DNA of 64,000 bases from Cupriavidus plantarum (lineage in GTDB: Bacteria > Pseudomonadota > Gammaproteobacteria > Burkholderiales > Burkholderiaceae), in contig NZ_CAJPUX010000002.1 of assembly GCF_905397285.1 (NCBI RefSeq), forward strand, positions 496,001 through 560,000, in the 5' to 3' direction. Both the position numbers and the translations under genes were made by a program. Position 1 is the stretch's first letter. The number at the start of each line of letters is the position of its first letter. Positions 53,762 to 61,487 of the stretch are shown here, in pieces. The notes beneath the pieces are model-generated. The model was given only the letters and a program-made list of their open reading frames with translations. It searched no databases and was not told where the DNA came from.

Positions 53762-54787
53762 ATGAAGACTGAACGGGTGGAATTCGTGCGCCGACAGCGC
53801 CGTCTGGTGATCGCGCTGGCCATGGCCGGCACGGCGGCCGTGGCGATGGGCACCGCGCCTGCCGCGCATGCGCAGGCCAAGGTCAAGGTGGCGGCGGTGT
53901 ACACGGTACCCGTGGAGCAGCAGTGGGTCTCGCGTATCCACAAGGCGCTCAACGAAGCGAAGGCGCGTGGCGAGATCGATTATGTGTTTTCCGAAAGCGT
54001 GTCCAACGCCGACTACGAGCGCGTGCTGCGGCAGTATGCGGAGCAGGGCTCGGCGCTGATCCTCGGCGAATCGTTCGCCGTGGAATCGGCGGCGCGCAAG
54101 GTCGCCAAGGACTATCCGAAGACCGCGTTCCTGATGGGCTCGTCGGGCAAGCCGCAGGCGCCGAACTTCTCGGTGTTCGACAACTACATTCAGGAGCCGT
54201 CGTACCTGACGGGCATGATCGCGGGCGGCATGACCAAGACCAACCATATCGGCATGGTGGGCGGCTACGCGATTCCCGAGGTCAATCGCCTGATGCATGC
54301 CTTCATGGAAGGCGCGCGAGAGGTCAACCCCAAGGTCAAGTTCACGGTGAGCTTTATCGGCTCGTGGTTCGATCCGCCCAAGGCCAAGGAAGCGGCCTTT
54401 GCGATGATCGACAAGGGCGCGGACATTCTCTATGCCGAGCGGTTTGGCGTGTCGGATGCGGCCAAGGAGCGCAACAAGCTGGCCATCGGCAACGTGATCA
54501 ACACGCAGCCGCAATACCCGAACACCGTGGTGGCCTCCGCGCTCTGGAACATGGAGCCGACCGTGGCCGCCGCGCTGGCAAAGGTCAAGGCGGGCCAGTT
54601 CAAGAACGAGGACTATGGCCAGTACTCGCTGATGAAGTACAAGGGCGCGGAGCTCGCGCCGCTGGGCACGTTCGAGGGCAAGGTGCCGGCTGACCTGGTG
54701 GCCAAGGTCAAGGCCAAGGAGAAGGCGATCCTCGACGGCAAGTTCGCGGTGAAGGTTGTGGAGACGGAACCCAAGTCGACGCCGTAA
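53762..54787 (+). CDS. BMP-family periplasmic nucleoside-type binding protein
   Basis: This 341-residue precursor has a signal peptide ending APAAHAQA and a Med/PnrA-type basic membrane protein domain (VKVAAVYTVPVEQQWVSRIH, YLTGMIAGGMTKTNHIGMVGG). Relatives bind purine or pyrimidine nucleosides. It supplies the ABC transporter encoded downstream, and the adjoining upp, URC and deaminase genes point to uracil, cytosine or their nucleosides as cargo. It is preceded by GGGGAAAGAAG. Confidence 0.9.
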   Translation: MKTERVEFVRRQRRLVIALAMAGTAAVAMGTAPAAHAQAKVKVAAVYTVPVEQQWVSRIHKALNEAKARGEIDYVFSESVSNADYERVLRQYAEQGSALILGESFAVESAARKVAKDYPKTAFLMGSSGKPQAPNFSVFDNYIQEPSYLTGMIAGGMTKTNHIGMVGGYAIPEVNRLMHAFMEGAREVNPKVKFTVSFIGSWFDPPKAKEAAFAMIDKGADILYAERFGVSDAAKERNKLAIGNVINTQPQYPNTVVASALWNMEPTVAAALAKVKAGQFKNEDYGQYSLMKYKGAELAPLGTFEGKVPADLVAKVKAKEKAILDGKFAVKVVETEPKSTP

Positions 54788-54810
54788 AATCGCGGGTTGC
54801 CTGTTGTTGT

Positions 54811-54829
54811 CCCTCTCCCCGTGAGAGGG
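54811..54829 (+). other. Hairpin between binding-protein and ATPase genes
   Basis: CCCTCTC and GAGAGGG pair around a 5-base loop in the 65-bp gap, without a T-run. Such stems stabilise the binding-protein mRNA or weaken read-through, giving more receptor than transporter. Confidence 0.6.
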
Positions 54830-54852
54830 ACCCTCCATTTCCTGAATAAACG

Positions 54853-56424
54853 ATGTCGAATTCCCCACCGCCGGTCTTGCGTCTGACCGGTATCACCAAA
54901 CGCTTCGGCAGTCTGGTCGCCAACGACGATATCTCGCTCGCGCTGCATCGTGGCGAGGTGCTCGCCTTGCTGGGCGAGAATGGCGCCGGCAAGAGTACGC
55001 TCGTCAATATCCTGTTCGGCCATTACGTGGCCGATGCCGGGACCGTCGAGATCGATGGGCAGCCGTTGCCTCCGGGTCAGCCGCGCGCCGCGCTGGCGGC
55101 GGGGGTCGGCATGGTTCATCAGCACTTCACGCTCGCCGACAATCTGTCGGTGCTGGACAATATCGTGATCGGCACGGAGCCGTTGTGGCGCTGGCGGCAG
55201 CAGCGCGGCGCCGCGCGCGCACGCGTTCAGGAGATCGCCACGCGCTTCGGACTCGCCGTGGACCCGGGCGCTCGCGTGGGCGCGCTGTCCGTGGGCGAAC
55301 GTCAGCGCGTGGAGATCATCAAGGCGCTGTATCGCGGCGCCCGCGTCCTGATTCTTGACGAGCCGACCGCCGTGCTGACGCCGCAGGAGGTGGACAGCCT
55401 GTTCGGCACGCTCGCGCAGCTGATCGCGGACGGCCTGTCTGTCGTGTTTATCAGCCACAAGCTCGACGAGGTCATGCGGGTGTCGCATCGCGTGGCGGTG
55501 CTGCGCGGTGGCAAGCTGGTGTCCACGGGCGCCACCGCCGATACCAGCAAGGCCGAGCTCGCCGAGCGCATGGTGGGCCGCCGCGTGGAGATGCCCGTGC
55601 GCGACACCAGCCGCGCGATCGGCGAACCCGTGGCGATGCTCGACCGCGTCAGCGTGGCGGCCGGCGATGGCCATGGCCCGCTCACCGATGTATCGCTGAC
55701 CCTGCATGCGGGGGAAATCGTCGGCATCGCCGGCGTGTCCGGCAACGGGCAGGTGGCGCTGGCCGAACTGATGAGCGGCATCGCGACACCCTCCCGCGGC
55801 AGCGTGACGATCGGCGGCCAGCCGCTGGCCGCCGTGCCGCGGAAATGGATCGCGGCCGGCGTGGCACGGATCCCGGAAGATCGCCACGCGCAAGGCACGG
55901 TCGGCGATCTCTCGCTGTGGGAGAACGCGATTGCCGAGCAGCTTGGCAACCCGTCTTTCGTGCGCGGCGGCGTGATTCGCCGCGGCGCCGCGCGCGCATT
56001 CACGCGCGATCTCATCAGCCGCTTCGACGTACGCGGTGGCGGCGCGGAAGTGGCCGCGCGCAACCTCTCCGGCGGCAACATGCAAAAACTGATTCTCGGC
56101 CGCGCACTGTCGGTGCGCGGCGAACAGGCGCCGCGCCTGGTGGTGGCAAGCCAGCCCACGTGGGGCCTCGACATCGGGGCGGTCGCCTACGTGCGGCGCC
56201 AGTTGCTGGAAGCGGCGGCGCAGGGCGCGGCGGTCCTGCTGATCTCCGAAGACCTCGACGAACTCCGCGCGCTGGCGGATCGCGTGGCGGTTATCCACAG
56301 CGGCCACCTGACCGATGCGTGCCCGACGGAAAGCTGGACGCTGGCGTCGCTCGGCCTCGCCATGGCGGGCGAGGGGCAAGGCCAACGGGCCACCGACCGC
56401 ATGGAGGCCATTCATGCGGCTTGA
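54853..56424 (+). CDS. ABC transporter ATPase, nucleoside/sugar type (two domains)
   Basis: This 523-residue protein has two fused nucleotide-binding domains. The first has a normal Walker A (LLGENGAGKSTLVN), signature LSVGERQRVEI and Walker B (LILDEPTAVLTP). The second has a degenerate Walker A (GVSGNGQVALAE) but signature LSGGNMQKLILGR, as usual for the RbsA/YufO group. It powers the two permeases downstream; its end overlaps the first by 11 bp. Confidence 0.93.
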   Translation: MSNSPPPVLRLTGITKRFGSLVANDDISLALHRGEVLALLGENGAGKSTLVNILFGHYVADAGTVEIDGQPLPPGQPRAALAAGVGMVHQHFTLADNLSVLDNIVIGTEPLWRWRQQRGAARARVQEIATRFGLAVDPGARVGALSVGERQRVEIIKALYRGARVLILDEPTAVLTPQEVDSLFGTLAQLIADGLSVVFISHKLDEVMRVSHRVAVLRGGKLVSTGATADTSKAELAERMVGRRVEMPVRDTSRAIGEPVAMLDRVSVAAGDGHGPLTDVSLTLHAGEIVGIAGVSGNGQVALAELMSGIATPSRGSVTIGGQPLAAVPRKWIAAGVARIPEDRHAQGTVGDLSLWENAIAEQLGNPSFVRGGVIRRGAARAFTRDLISRFDVRGGGAEVAARNLSGGNMQKLILGRALSVRGEQAPRLVVASQPTWGLDIGAVAYVRRQLLEAAAQGAAVLLISEDLDELRALADRVAVIHSGHLTDACPTESWTLASLGLAMAGEGQGQRATDRMEAIHAA

Positions 56425-57517
56425 GGCTCGGACTTCCGTATCGCGGCTCGCGCTGTTTGGCGCGCCGTTTGGCGCCATTGTCGTGACGCTGGCCGTTTGC
56501 GCGCTGCTGGTCGCGTGGGCCGGAGCGCCCGTGGGACGCGCCTATCTGCTGCTGCTCGAAGGCGGCTTCGGCTCGCGCTTCGCGTGGTCGGAGACACTGA
56601 CGCGCGCCACGCCGCTCATGCTGACGGGTCTCGCCGTCGCGGTGGCGTTTCGCACGCGCCTGTTCAACATCGGTGCCGAAGGGCAGCTCTATCTGGGCGC
56701 GCTGGCGGCCGTGGCGATCGGCGGGCAGGTCGACGGCGGCATGCCCGCCTGGGTGGCTTCGCTGCCGGAGACCGCGCAGGTCTGGGTGCTGTTCGCCGCG
56801 ATGGTGGTGGCGGGGATGATCGCCGGGGCGCTGCTGCTGCTGGTCCCCGCCATGCTCAAGCTGCGGCTCGGCGTGGACGAGGTGGTGACCACGCTGTTGC
56901 TCAACTTCATCGTGCTGCTGCTGGTGTCCATGATGCTCGACGGCCCGATGAAGGATCCGCTCGCGATGGGCTGGCCGCAATCGGTGGCGCTGGTGCCGGA
57001 GCTCGAGCTGTCGCGCCTGATGGAGCGGTCGCGCGTTCATAGCGGCCTGATCGGCGCGGTCCTGCTGGCCGTGGTGGTTTGGGCGATCAACCGCTTCACG
57101 GTGTTTGGCCTGCAGATGCGCGCCGTGGGCGCCAACGCGCGCGCGGCCGCCTTCGCCGGCATGCCCGTCGCGCGCGTGACCGTGCTGGCGGCGCTGCTGT
57201 CCGGCGCGCTCGCGGGCCTCGCGGGCGTGGTCGAGGTGGCCGGCCGCACGGGCTATCTGACGCTCGATATCTCGCCGGGCTATGGCTACGCGGGCGTGGT
57301 CATCGCCATGCTGGCCGGCCTGCATCCGCTTGGCGTGGTGGCCGCCGCGATCTTCGTGGCCGGCATCCTCGTGGGTGCGGACGGCATGAGCCGCGCGGTG
57401 AACGTGCCGAACACCATCGCCGACGTGATCGTCGCGGTGGCCCTCATCTCCATGCTGGTGGCGACGATGCTCGCGCGTTACCGGATTCGCTTCGATCGTA
57501 TCGGGAGGGCCGACTGA
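56414..57517 (+). CDS. ABC transporter permease 1, nucleoside type
   Basis: This 367-residue inner-membrane permease of the BPD_transp_2 group has about nine helices and the typical FNIGAEGQLYLGALAAV and VVTTLLLNFIVLLLV segments. It pairs with the next gene to form the channel. Its start overlaps the ATPase gene, and its stop shares one base with the next start (TGATG at 57515-57519). Confidence 0.92.
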   Translation: MRLEARTSVSRLALFGAPFGAIVVTLAVCALLVAWAGAPVGRAYLLLLEGGFGSRFAWSETLTRATPLMLTGLAVAVAFRTRLFNIGAEGQLYLGALAAVAIGGQVDGGMPAWVASLPETAQVWVLFAAMVVAGMIAGALLLLVPAMLKLRLGVDEVVTTLLLNFIVLLLVSMMLDGPMKDPLAMGWPQSVALVPELELSRLMERSRVHSGLIGAVLLAVVVWAINRFTVFGLQMRAVGANARAAAFAGMPVARVTVLAALLSGALAGLAGVVEVAGRTGYLTLDISPGYGYAGVVIAMLAGLHPLGVVAAAIFVAGILVGADGMSRAVNVPNTIADVIVAVALISMLVATMLARYRIRFDRIGRAD

Positions 57518-58479
57518 TGGAACTGCTCGATATCCTCTCCGGCGCCCCGTTCTGGGTGGCCGTGCTGCGCGTGGGCACACCGCTGATCTTTGGCACGCTC
57601 GGCGTGCTGCTGTGCGAGCGCGCGGGCGTCCTGAACCTCGGCATCGAGGGCATCATGGTGGCCGGCGCGTTCTCGGGCTGGCTGGCGGTGTACCACGGCG
57701 CGCCGCTCTGGGGCGGCGTGGCGGTGGCCGCGGGCGTGGGGCTGCTGTTCGGCCTTCTGCATGGCGTGCTCACCGTGTCGCTTGCCTTGTCGCAGCACGT
57801 GGCGGGGCTTGGCGTAACGATGCTGGCCACGAGCCTGTCCTACTACGCGTATCGCCTGGGCTTCGCGTCGGTCTCGACGCCGCCGACGATCACGCCGTTC
57901 GCGCCGATGACGTGGCTCGCGGACATTCCGGTCATCGGCCCCGTGCTCGGCCCTATCCTCGGCGCGGAGACCTCGCTCACGCTGGTGGCATTGCTGCTCG
58001 CGCCGGTGCTCGCATGGCTGCTCTATCGCACGCCGCTCGGGCTCGCCGTCCGCATGGTAGGCGAGAATCCCGCCGCGGCCGAAGGGCAGGGCATTCGTGT
58101 CGGCGCCATGCGCATCGGCGCGATCATGGCCGGTTCGGCGCTGATGGCGGTGGGCGGCGCGTTTCTGACGACGTCGGCCTTCAACGCGTTCTTCTTCAAC
58201 ATGGTCAACGGCCGCGGCTGGATCTGCGTGGCACTCGTGGTGTTCGCGTCGTGGCGGCCGGGCCGCGCGCTGCTGGGTGCGCTGCTGTTTGCCGCGTTCG
58301 ACGCGCTGCAGCTGCGCCTGCAGCAGGGCGGCGCGAGCCTGCCCGGGCTGCCCGCGTTGCCCTATCAGTTCTACCTGATGCTGCCATACCTGCTGTCGAT
58401 CCTCGCGCTGGTGCTGGTCGCGCGGCGCGCGGCGTATCCGCAGGCGCTGATGAAGCCGTATCGCAAGGGCGAACGCTGA
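57517..58479 (+). CDS. ABC transporter permease 2, nucleoside type
   Basis: This 320-residue permease has the LNLGIEGIMVAGAFSGW motif and eight to ten helices. It completes the BMP-type importer (binding protein, ATPase, two permeases). It is translationally coupled to permease 1 and followed after 34 bp by the cytosine deaminase gene. Confidence 0.92.
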   Translation: MELLDILSGAPFWVAVLRVGTPLIFGTLGVLLCERAGVLNLGIEGIMVAGAFSGWLAVYHGAPLWGGVAVAAGVGLLFGLLHGVLTVSLALSQHVAGLGVTMLATSLSYYAYRLGFASVSTPPTITPFAPMTWLADIPVIGPVLGPILGAETSLTLVALLLAPVLAWLLYRTPLGLAVRMVGENPAAAEGQGIRVGAMRIGAIMAGSALMAVGGAFLTTSAFNAFFFNMVNGRGWICVALVVFASWRPGRALLGALLFAAFDALQLRLQQGGASLPGLPALPYQFYLMLPYLLSILALVLVARRAAYPQALMKPYRKGER

Positions 58480-58513
58480 GTCCATCAAACATTATTCGAT
58501 TCCCCCACACATC

Positions 58514-59794
58514 ATGTTCGATCTGATCCTGCGTCATTGCACGCTGCCCGACGGCCGCAAGGACGTCGATATCGCCATCCAGGACGGCAAGATCGCCGCC
58601 GTGGAACCGCGCCTTGCCGCGCAGGCCGCCGACGAGATCGATGCAGCCGGCCAGCTGGTCACGCCGCCGTTCGTCGATGCGCATTTCCATATGGACTCGA
58701 CGCTCTCGTTCGGTCTGCCGCGCGTGAACCAGTCCGGCACGCTGCTCGAGGGCATCGCGCTCTGGGGCGAGCTCAAGCCGATGCTCACGCAGGAGGCGCT
58801 CGTGGAGCGCGCGCTGGCCTATTGCGACTGGGCGGTGGCCAAGGGCCTGCTGGCCATCCGCTCGCACGTCGATGTCTGCGACCCGCGGTTGCTGGCCGTC
58901 GAGGCGCTGCTGCACGTGCGCGAGCGCGTGAAACCGTACCTCGACCTGCAACTGGTGGCGTTTCCGCAGGACGGGGTGCTGCGTGCACCGGGCGCGCTCG
59001 ACAATCTCCGCCGCGCGCTCGACATGGGCGTGGATGTGGTGGGCGGCATTCCGCATTTCGAGCGCACGATGGCGGACGGGGCGGCGTCCGTCGCGCTGCT
59101 GTGCGAGGAGGCGGCCGCGCGTGGGCTGCGTGTGGACATGCATTGCGATGAAAGCGACGATCCCTTGTCGCGCCATATCGAGACGCTTGCCAGCGAGACG
59201 GTGCGGCTCGGTTTGCAGGGACGCGTCACGGGTTCGCACCTGACGTCGATGCATTCGATGGACAACTACTACGTGTCCAAGCTGCTGCCGCTGATGCGCG
59301 AGGCCGGCGTCGCGGCGATCGCGAATCCGCTCATCAACATCACGCTGCAGGGGCGCCACGATACCTATCCCAAGCGGCGCGGCATGACGCGCGTGCCCGA
59401 ATTGCTCGCGGCTGGCGTGCCGGTAGCGTTCGGCCACGACTGCGTGATGGATCCCTGGTATAGCCTTGGCACGGGCGACATGCTCGAGGTCGCGCACATG
59501 GGGCTGCATGTGGGACAGATGACGGGGCAGGACGCGATGCGCGCGTGCTTCACCGCGGTAACGGAAACCCCCGCGCGCATTCTCGGTCTCGAGGGCTATG
59601 GCATCGCACCGGGCTGCCGCGCGGATCTGGTGCTGCTGCAGGCGGGGGATCCGGTGGAAGCGCTGCGCTTGCGCGCGACGCGCTTGCTCGTGATGCGCGC
59701 CGGCAAGATCGTGGCACGGACGCCGGCGGCGACGGCGACCCTCGATTTGCCGGGGCGTCCTGCCGATGTCGACTTCCGCTTGCGGCGCGGCTGA
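58514..59794 (+). CDS. codA: Cytosine deaminase (CodA-type amidohydrolase)
   Basis: This 426-residue TIM-barrel amidohydrolase has the CodA metal and catalytic residues in DAHFHMDST, MHCDESDDP, SHLTSMHS and FGHDCVMDPWYSLGTG. It deaminates cytosine to uracil and ammonia, feeding upp and the URC enzymes. Being last in the transporter operon suggests imported cytosine or cytidine-derived base is the main source. A related specificity (for example isocytosine or another N-heterocycle) cannot be ruled out. Confidence 0.88.
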   Translation: MFDLILRHCTLPDGRKDVDIAIQDGKIAAVEPRLAAQAADEIDAAGQLVTPPFVDAHFHMDSTLSFGLPRVNQSGTLLEGIALWGELKPMLTQEALVERALAYCDWAVAKGLLAIRSHVDVCDPRLLAVEALLHVRERVKPYLDLQLVAFPQDGVLRAPGALDNLRRALDMGVDVVGGIPHFERTMADGAASVALLCEEAAARGLRVDMHCDESDDPLSRHIETLASETVRLGLQGRVTGSHLTSMHSMDNYYVSKLLPLMREAGVAAIANPLINITLQGRHDTYPKRRGMTRVPELLAAGVPVAFGHDCVMDPWYSLGTGDMLEVAHMGLHVGQMTGQDAMRACFTAVTETPARILGLEGYGIAPGCRADLVLLQAGDPVEALRLRATRLLVMRAGKIVARTPAATATLDLPGRPADVDFRLRRG

Positions 59795-59813
59795 AGATTT
59801 TTCGCGAGGGGTG

Positions 59814-59842
59814 TTGACAGGGCGCTGTCAGGTCAGCATAAT
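59814..59842 (+). promoter_or_regulatory. Promoter of tRNA-Leu
   Basis: A perfect TTGACA (59814-59819) and CATAAT (59837-59842) are 17 bp apart, about 45 bp before the mature tRNA. Confidence 0.88.
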
Positions 59843-59887
59843 TGCGTTCTTCGCTTCGCAGACAACGCAACAAGTCAGCGCGACGAA

Positions 59888-59974
59888 GCCCAGATGGCGG
59901 AATTGGTAGACGCACTAGGTTCAGGTCCTAGCGGTGGCAACACTGTGGAGGTTCGAGTCCTCTTCTGGGCACCA
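59888..59974 (+). tRNA. tRNA-Leu (anticodon CAG)
   Basis: The gene is 87 nt with encoded CCA. The acceptor arms GCCCAGA and TCTGGGC pair perfectly. The anticodon loop in ACTAGGTTCAGGTCCTAGC gives CAG, and a long variable arm and the GTTCGAGTCC T-loop are present, as expected for a class II leucine tRNA. Confidence 0.97.
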
Positions 59975-60036
59975 ATTTGAAAGCCCTGCTCTTCGAGCAG
60001 GGCTTTTTCATTCCTACGCCCAGAAAGGGAAGTCCT
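59954..60036 (+). repeat. 83-bp direct repeat, copy 1 (tRNA-Leu 3' end plus terminator)
   Basis: This copy starts in the T-arm of tRNA-Leu and runs through CCA and the terminator. It recurs without mismatch 151 bp downstream (60105-60187). See the finding on tRNA duplication. Confidence 0.93.
59981..60008 (+). terminator. Terminator of tRNA-Leu
   Basis: AAGCCCTGCTC and GAGCAGGGCTT pair around a TTC loop, with five T residues. An identical copy lies at 60132-60159. Confidence 0.92.
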
Positions 60037-60062
60037 GAGGACTTCCCGCGAGGACTCGAAAA

Positions 60063-60084
60063 GGCAGCGCTTGCAAGCGCTGCC
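60063..60084. repeat. 22-bp perfect palindrome between the tRNA repeats
   Basis: The arms GGCAGCGCTTG and CAAGCGCTGCC meet without spacer. Close by, GGGAAGTCCT and AGGACTTCCC (around 60027-60047) form another exact inverted repeat at the end of copy 1. Confidence 0.8.
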
Positions 60085-60104
60085 CGGGGTCGCGCACGGG
60101 TGAC

Positions 60105-60187
60105 CGAGTCCTCTTCTGGGCACCAATTTGAAAGCCCTGCTCTTCGAGCAGGGCTTTTTCATTCCTACGCCCAGAAAGGGAAGTCCT
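60105..60187 (+). repeat. 83-bp direct repeat, copy 2 (tRNA fragment plus terminator)
   Basis: This is identical to 59954-60036 and contains only the last 21 bases of the tRNA including CCA, followed by the terminator (60132-60159). It is not a second functional tRNA. Confidence 0.93.
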
Positions 60188-60289
60188 CGCTCCCCTGCGC
60201 GGCACCCCACATTCGCGGCATATTGCGGTTCGATCGCTGGCCTATGCTCAAAGCGATCGGGCACGGTAACGCCCGGCGAGGTGGTTGCC

Positions 60290-61081
60290 ATGACCATGCT
60301 GCCGCATGCGAGAGAGAGGGGCGCCGGGCACTGTCCCGGCGGGGCGCGCTGTGTTGCCGCGGATATCCGCCTCCGATATTTCCTGCATGGTTGCTGCCTG
60401 CTCGCGCTGATGCTGAGCGCGCTGTCGCATGCCGAGTACGCGGAATCGCTGTACACCGCCGCGGCCGACGTGCCGGCCGAGCCCGCACCCGTATCCGCAC
60501 CGGCACCCGCACCCGACCCCGTACCCATAGCCGAGGTCATGACGCTGGCCTCGTTCGGCCCGCCGCCGTTATCGCATCACGCGATCGAGGTCGACTACGC
60601 GACCCCGACTTCGTCCCGCCGCGCGTCGATCCACCTCGACGATGTCACCACCGCGACGGGCTTCGCGGACAGCCGCATCCGTGCCCTGGCGCTCGCGCTC
60701 GATGCCGAGCTGCCACGCACGAGCGGCGTCACGATCCAGCCGCGGCTCGAGGTGGCGCACCGGTCATCGCAGGGCGTGATGCCCTCGTTCATGGACCCGC
60801 AGTCGGAAGTCAGCGCGACGGGGCTCGCGGTGCGGCTCTATGGGTCGCGGCCCACGCGGGTGTCGGGCGTCTATCCGTTCGTCGAGGCGGACTGGTGGCA
60901 GGACAATCGCGCGAAGGTCATCAATATCAATGGCACGCGCATCGATACCGATCTGCTGCGCGGGCTGTTCTCGTTCAATGTCGGCGCGCATGGCAACACG
61001 GTCACGGGCCTCAAGGTGTGGTTCAAGGCGAAGGCGGGAAGCCGCCCGAGCGCGACCATCGGCGCGCGATATCGATGGTGA
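60290..61081 (+). CDS. Exported protein of unknown function
   Basis: This protein of about 263 residues from ATG 60290 has a signal-like helix at residues 30-45 (YFLHGCCLLALMLSALSHA), a Pro/Ala-rich stretch (APVSAPAPAPDPVP) and a beta-rich C-terminal domain ending GARYRW. The alternating pattern and terminal aromatic residue resemble a small outer-membrane or secreted beta-barrel protein. I recognise no family. The long tail before the signal helix suggests that a later start may be used. Confidence 0.62.
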   Translation: MTMLPHARERGAGHCPGGARCVAADIRLRYFLHGCCLLALMLSALSHAEYAESLYTAAADVPAEPAPVSAPAPAPDPVPIAEVMTLASFGPPPLSHHAIEVDYATPTSSRRASIHLDDVTTATGFADSRIRALALALDAELPRTSGVTIQPRLEVAHRSSQGVMPSFMDPQSEVSATGLAVRLYGSRPTRVSGVYPFVEADWWQDNRAKVININGTRIDTDLLRGLFSFNVGAHGNTVTGLKVWFKAKAGSRPSATIGARYRW

Positions 61082-61126
61082 GGCGATGATGAAGCGATGG
61101 CGAGTGAAATTGTTGCGCGCAAGGGC

Positions 61127-61154
61127 TTGCGCAAATTCGAAACTGCGATACAAT
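61127..61154 (+). promoter_or_regulatory. Promoter of tRNA-Arg
   Basis: TTGCGC (61127-61132) and TACAAT (61149-61154) are 16 bp apart, ending 13 bp before the tRNA. Confidence 0.7.
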
Positions 61155-61167
61155 TGCGCCCTCGCGT

Positions 61168-61244
61168 GCGGCTGTAGCTCAGTTGGATAGAGTACTTGGC
61201 TACGAACCAAGGGGTCGTGGGTTCGAATCCTGCCAGCCGCGCCA
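61168..61244 (+). tRNA. tRNA-Arg (anticodon ACG)
   Basis: The gene is 77 nt with encoded CCA. The acceptor arms GCGGCTG and CAGCCGC pair. The anticodon stem-loop CTTGG-CTACGAA-CCAAG gives ACG, read as ICG after editing, and GGTTCGAATCC forms the T-arm. Confidence 0.97.
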
Positions 61245-61260
61245 CCTATGTAGAAAGCGA

Positions 61261-61286
61261 AAGCCCGGAGCCTGCTCCGGGCTTTT
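61261..61286 (+). terminator. Terminator of tRNA-Arg
   Basis: AAGCCCGGAG and CTCCGGGCTT pair around a CCTG loop and are followed by a short T-run. Confidence 0.88.
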
Positions 61287-61487
61287 GTTATTTCCGCCTC
61301 CGATTTTTTCCCGTGGGATTCAGCCGCCACAGGTATGTTCGTTTCCCCATAAATCGGTCGTTCGGGTCATTGACACTGACTGGACCGGAAGACATCATTC
61401 GTCGGGAATACAGATGCGCCTCCGAGGCGACACGGCCGCTGCGCCGCAGGTTTCCGGAAGGCCGCCCGAGTTAAGGGAAACGGGGTC

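Noticed and set aside
60105..60125. Second tRNA-Leu gene
   Set aside because: Only the last 21 bases of the tRNA are duplicated; D-arm, anticodon and 5' acceptor strand are absent.
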